Of a DNA stretch of 28,722 nt, positions 26,513 through 28,722 are shown in pieces. The notes beneath the pieces are model-generated. The model ran no database searches and was not told where the DNA came from. It saw only the letters and a list, made by a program, of their open reading frames with translations. Source of the DNA: Phytophthora quininea. Taxonomy: Eukaryota > Oomycota > Peronosporomycetes > Peronosporales > Peronosporaceae. Position 1 is the first letter of the stretch. Each line of letters starts with the position of its first letter. A program made the position numbers and the translations under genes. The stretch is taken from the NCBI GenBank assembly GCA_011947345.1, contig JAAVTG010000876.1, positions 1-28,722 of the forward strand. Direction: 5' to 3'.

Positions 26513-28633
26513 ATGAAGCGAATCAAAGAGCGCTTGGGTGGAATCAACAGCGTGATACTGAACGATGTGTTGGAACTCCAGTACTGTGCAGACACGGGTT
26601 CGGATCGATGTTTGATTAGTCGAACCAACTACAACGAACTCATTCGGCGCGATGCCAGTGTGACATGCATCCAGTTAGATGCGCCTGTGGTCGGTAAAGC
26701 TGTCGGAGGTCATGAAGTCCAAGCCCATGCGTCGGTTGACATTCGCCTTCAACTTCACACGGCTGCTGGTCCAGTGGAGCCCGCTCAGCCCGTGACCTGC
26801 TTGATTATCGACCACGATGATGATGAATTCATTGTGGGTAACGACGTGCTAGTTTCGCTTGGTATTGATGTGGATCGCCAACTCGAACAACTAGCAGGTC
26901 AAAATCGCAACTTGGAAGCTGATCCGTTTGAGAGCGATGAGGATTTTCGTCCTGGTCACTTGAAAGATGAGGCCATTCGTGATGGCATCGAAAAGTTGCT
27001 GACAAGTGCTCTGAAAAATGGATTTCCGACAGAATCGCTAGACGAACTACGCCGTATCACTACTAAACACGACATTTGGCGCGTCGTGCTGTGTGATGAT
27101 CCTCCAGCAAAGGTTCCTGCGTACAAAATCCGCTTGAAACTTGATGCCAAGCCGTTCAGATGCAGAGCTCGGCAATATGCACCGCTGCAAAATAAATTCC
27201 TTCACGAGTTTAACCAGACGCTGGTCGATCTTGGTTGGGTGTACAAGAACCCAAGCAGCCGCTGGGCATGCGCTGCTTTGCCCGTACGCAAACCGAAGTC
27301 CGATGAATTTCGCCAGGCAGTAGACTACAAGCCGCTCAACGCGATGACTGAGCCCATTGCTGGTGTGATGCCAAACTTAAAGACAAAGTTGGAACAGCTC
27401 AAAGGCAAGCAGCACTATGGTCTCTTTGATTTCATTTGCAGTTTTTGGCAACTGGGCGTGCATCCTGACAGCAGAGAGATGTTGTCGTACATGACCGATG
27501 AAGGTGTCTTTACACCAACCCGAGTCATGCAAGGCAGTTGTGATTCGGCACTACATTTTCAAGTTTCGATGGAAGACTGTTTCTCTGAGCTGCTGAACGA
27601 GCACTTGCTAATCTGGATTGACGATTTGCTTTTCTTCGCTGACACGATTCATGAATACCTTGTTGCTCTCGAACGGCTTTTTGATCTCGTCCATGACTTT
27701 CGACTGAAGCTGAGCTTGAAGAAGTCCGTCCTATACAAAGCGTCAGTGACGTGGTGCGGCAAGGTGATCGACACTGCTGGCGTCCGCCATGACCCAAAGC
27801 GTATTGCGAGTCTCTCAGCAATGCCGCCGCCTACTACAGCGGGGCAATTACAGCAATTTATATGTGCTACCAATTGGATGCGTGATAGTCTCGTTGACTA
27901 CGCACGCACAATCCGGCCGCTTCAAACACTACTGGACAAAGTGTTAGCTGGAAAGCGAAAGACTAAGCGCGTTGCGTCGGGTATCACCTTATCGATGGCG
28001 AGCGACGAGTTGGCCTGTTTTGGACAAGTCAAGGAGCTACTTCAGCGCTCAGCAACGATGGTCCACCCCGACAATGACGCTACTTTCTGCTTATTCACCG
28101 ATGCCAGCGACTACGGGTCGGCGTCCATCGTGACCCAAGTGGCTGTCTGGCAAGCGAATAAGCCGATAACGCAGCAAGCACATGAACTCCTCGTCTGCAA
28201 AGGAGGTACTTTCAGTGGCGCCCAGCTGAACTGGAGCGTCATTGAAAAGGAGGCGTACCCGATTATTTTCTCGTGTGATGATCTAGACTACCTACTTCTC
28301 CGACCTTGTGGTTTCAAAATATTCTGTGATCACCGCAATCTTGTGCCCGTTTTCGTGCCTGGACATGAACTCAAAAAGCACGTAAGAGGTAAACTGCTCC
28401 GTTGGGCAGTCAAACTCATGGAATATCGTTACACAATCGTGCACATTGAGGGTGCAAGCAATCTGTGGGCGGATATGATAAGTCGTTGGGGTGGAGCGGG
28501 GTCCGCTACATCTACTGTACACTTCAAGCGAATGACTCGCTCCCAGACACAGGTAGCACGGCAGCCTGTCTTGCGCCCGCTTGACCACGAAGGTTTTACC
28601 TGGCCGTCTTTGGCAGAAATTGCAGCGACTTAG
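26513..28633 (+). CDS. Gypsy pol: protease, reverse transcriptase, RNase H
   Basis: An intact 706-codon frame. Residues about 20-120 are a retroviral-type aspartic protease (CADTGSDRCLISR, later IVGNDVL). The reverse transcriptase covers about 200-430, with VDYKPLNAMTE, KQHYGLFDFICSFWQLGVHP and the catalytic LLIWIDDLLFFAD (x-I-D-D in place of Y-x-D-D). RNase H follows with FCLFTDASDYGSAS, EKEAYPIIFSCDDLDYLL and IFCDHRNLVPVF. The last part, VEGASN-like VHIEGASNLWADMISRWGG, leads to TAG at 28631-28633. The same frame stays open after it to the window end, so the integrase probably follows, cut off by a stop that may derive from a Gln codon. It replicates the element through an RNA intermediate. 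Confidence 0.85.
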   Translation: MKRIKERLGGINSVILNDVLELQYCADTGSDRCLISRTNYNELIRRDASVTCIQLDAPVVGKAVGGHEVQAHASVDIRLQLHTAAGPVEPAQPVTCLIIDHDDDEFIVGNDVLVSLGIDVDRQLEQLAGQNRNLEADPFESDEDFRPGHLKDEAIRDGIEKLLTSALKNGFPTESLDELRRITTKHDIWRVVLCDDPPAKVPAYKIRLKLDAKPFRCRARQYAPLQNKFLHEFNQTLVDLGWVYKNPSSRWACAALPVRKPKSDEFRQAVDYKPLNAMTEPIAGVMPNLKTKLEQLKGKQHYGLFDFICSFWQLGVHPDSREMLSYMTDEGVFTPTRVMQGSCDSALHFQVSMEDCFSELLNEHLLIWIDDLLFFADTIHEYLVALERLFDLVHDFRLKLSLKKSVLYKASVTWCGKVIDTAGVRHDPKRIASLSAMPPPTTAGQLQQFICATNWMRDSLVDYARTIRPLQTLLDKVLAGKRKTKRVASGITLSMASDELACFGQVKELLQRSATMVHPDNDATFCLFTDASDYGSASIVTQVAVWQANKPITQQAHELLVCKGGTFSGAQLNWSVIEKEAYPIIFSCDDLDYLLLRPCGFKIFCDHRNLVPVFVPGHELKKHVRGKLLRWAVKLMEYRYTIVHIEGASNLWADMISRWGGAGSATSTVHFKRMTRSQTQVARQPVLRPLDHEGFTWPSLAEIAAT

Positions 28634-28722
28634 AAGGCTCATGAAGGATCAGCTCCTCGAGCGTCTGCTGTTGATCAACGTGGAGTGCGCTGTATCGATC
28701 AGAAAATTTGGATTCCTTCCCA

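Larger units (their letters stand above)
25517..28722 (+). mobile_element. Gypsy-type LTR retrotransposon, gag-pol, continues past right edge
   Basis: Gag-like sequence from 25517, a zinc-knuckle remnant near 26400, then protease, reverse transcriptase and RNase H to 28633 and further polyprotein to the window end. No 5' LTR or primer-binding site was recognised before 25517, so the left end is either truncated or joined abnormally to the Copia element. Confidence 0.8.

Noticed and set aside
1..28722. CRISPR arrays, operons, ribosome-binding sites
   Set aside because: The sequence is eukaryotic in gene style; no spaced direct-repeat array of CRISPR type is present.

Overview
The window reads as nuclear DNA of an oomycete, most likely a Phytophthora-like plant pathogen. 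The evidence is a secreted RxLR-EER effector gene (broken), a GPI-anchored elicitin-like gene, a Cys/His 'C..C..CxxHR' basic nuclear protein, a degenerate ankyrin-repeat gene, and a dense set of MULE, Copia and Gypsy transposons next to GC3-rich, tightly packed host genes. Genus and species are inferred, not shown.

Layout. 1-11.1 kb is mostly host genes: a ConA-like/BEACH-type giant protein running off the left edge (-), a small uncharacterised protein (+), a small basic protein (-), a decayed ankyrin-repeat gene (-), a Cys/His nuclear protein (-), a large anoctamin (TMEM16) with an EF-hand (-), and an elicitin-like surface protein (-). 11.2-17.8 kb is one Mutator-like element (MULE-B, 11204-17798) carrying a FLYWCH-type MULE transposase and a second gene that looks like a 2-oxoglutarate/Fe(II) dioxygenase fused to two zinc fingers. 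A second MULE (MULE-A, 11278-14658; ~110-bp inverted repeats, exact 10-bp target duplication) is inserted 74 bp inside its left end and carries a SWIM-type MULE transposase plus a convergent RING-finger gene. 17.9-19.7 kb holds the RxLR effector pseudogene and a small inverted copy of its 3' end. 19.7-22.1 kb is a third MULE (MULE-C) with a decayed transposase related to that of MULE-B. 22.5-25.5 kb is a decayed Copia element (-) with a recognisable 3' LTR, and 25.5 kb to the right edge is a Gypsy gag-pol (+) that continues out of the window.

Working together. The host genes show no obvious shared pathway. The MULEs do have a shared logic: each of the two larger ones pairs a transposase with a second gene of chromatin- or protein-regulating type (dioxygenase-zinc finger; RING finger), convergent to the transposase and inside the terminal inverted repeats.

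Quality warning. Many good genes are split by single-base frame changes, most of them beside homopolymers and most of the kind repaired by adding one base. Even one copy of a transposon target duplication differs from its partner by one A in an A-run. This looks like uncorrected indel error in a long-read assembly, laid over genuine decay (in-frame stop codons) in the transposons, the ankyrin gene and the effector. Frame-broken host genes should therefore not be taken as dead.
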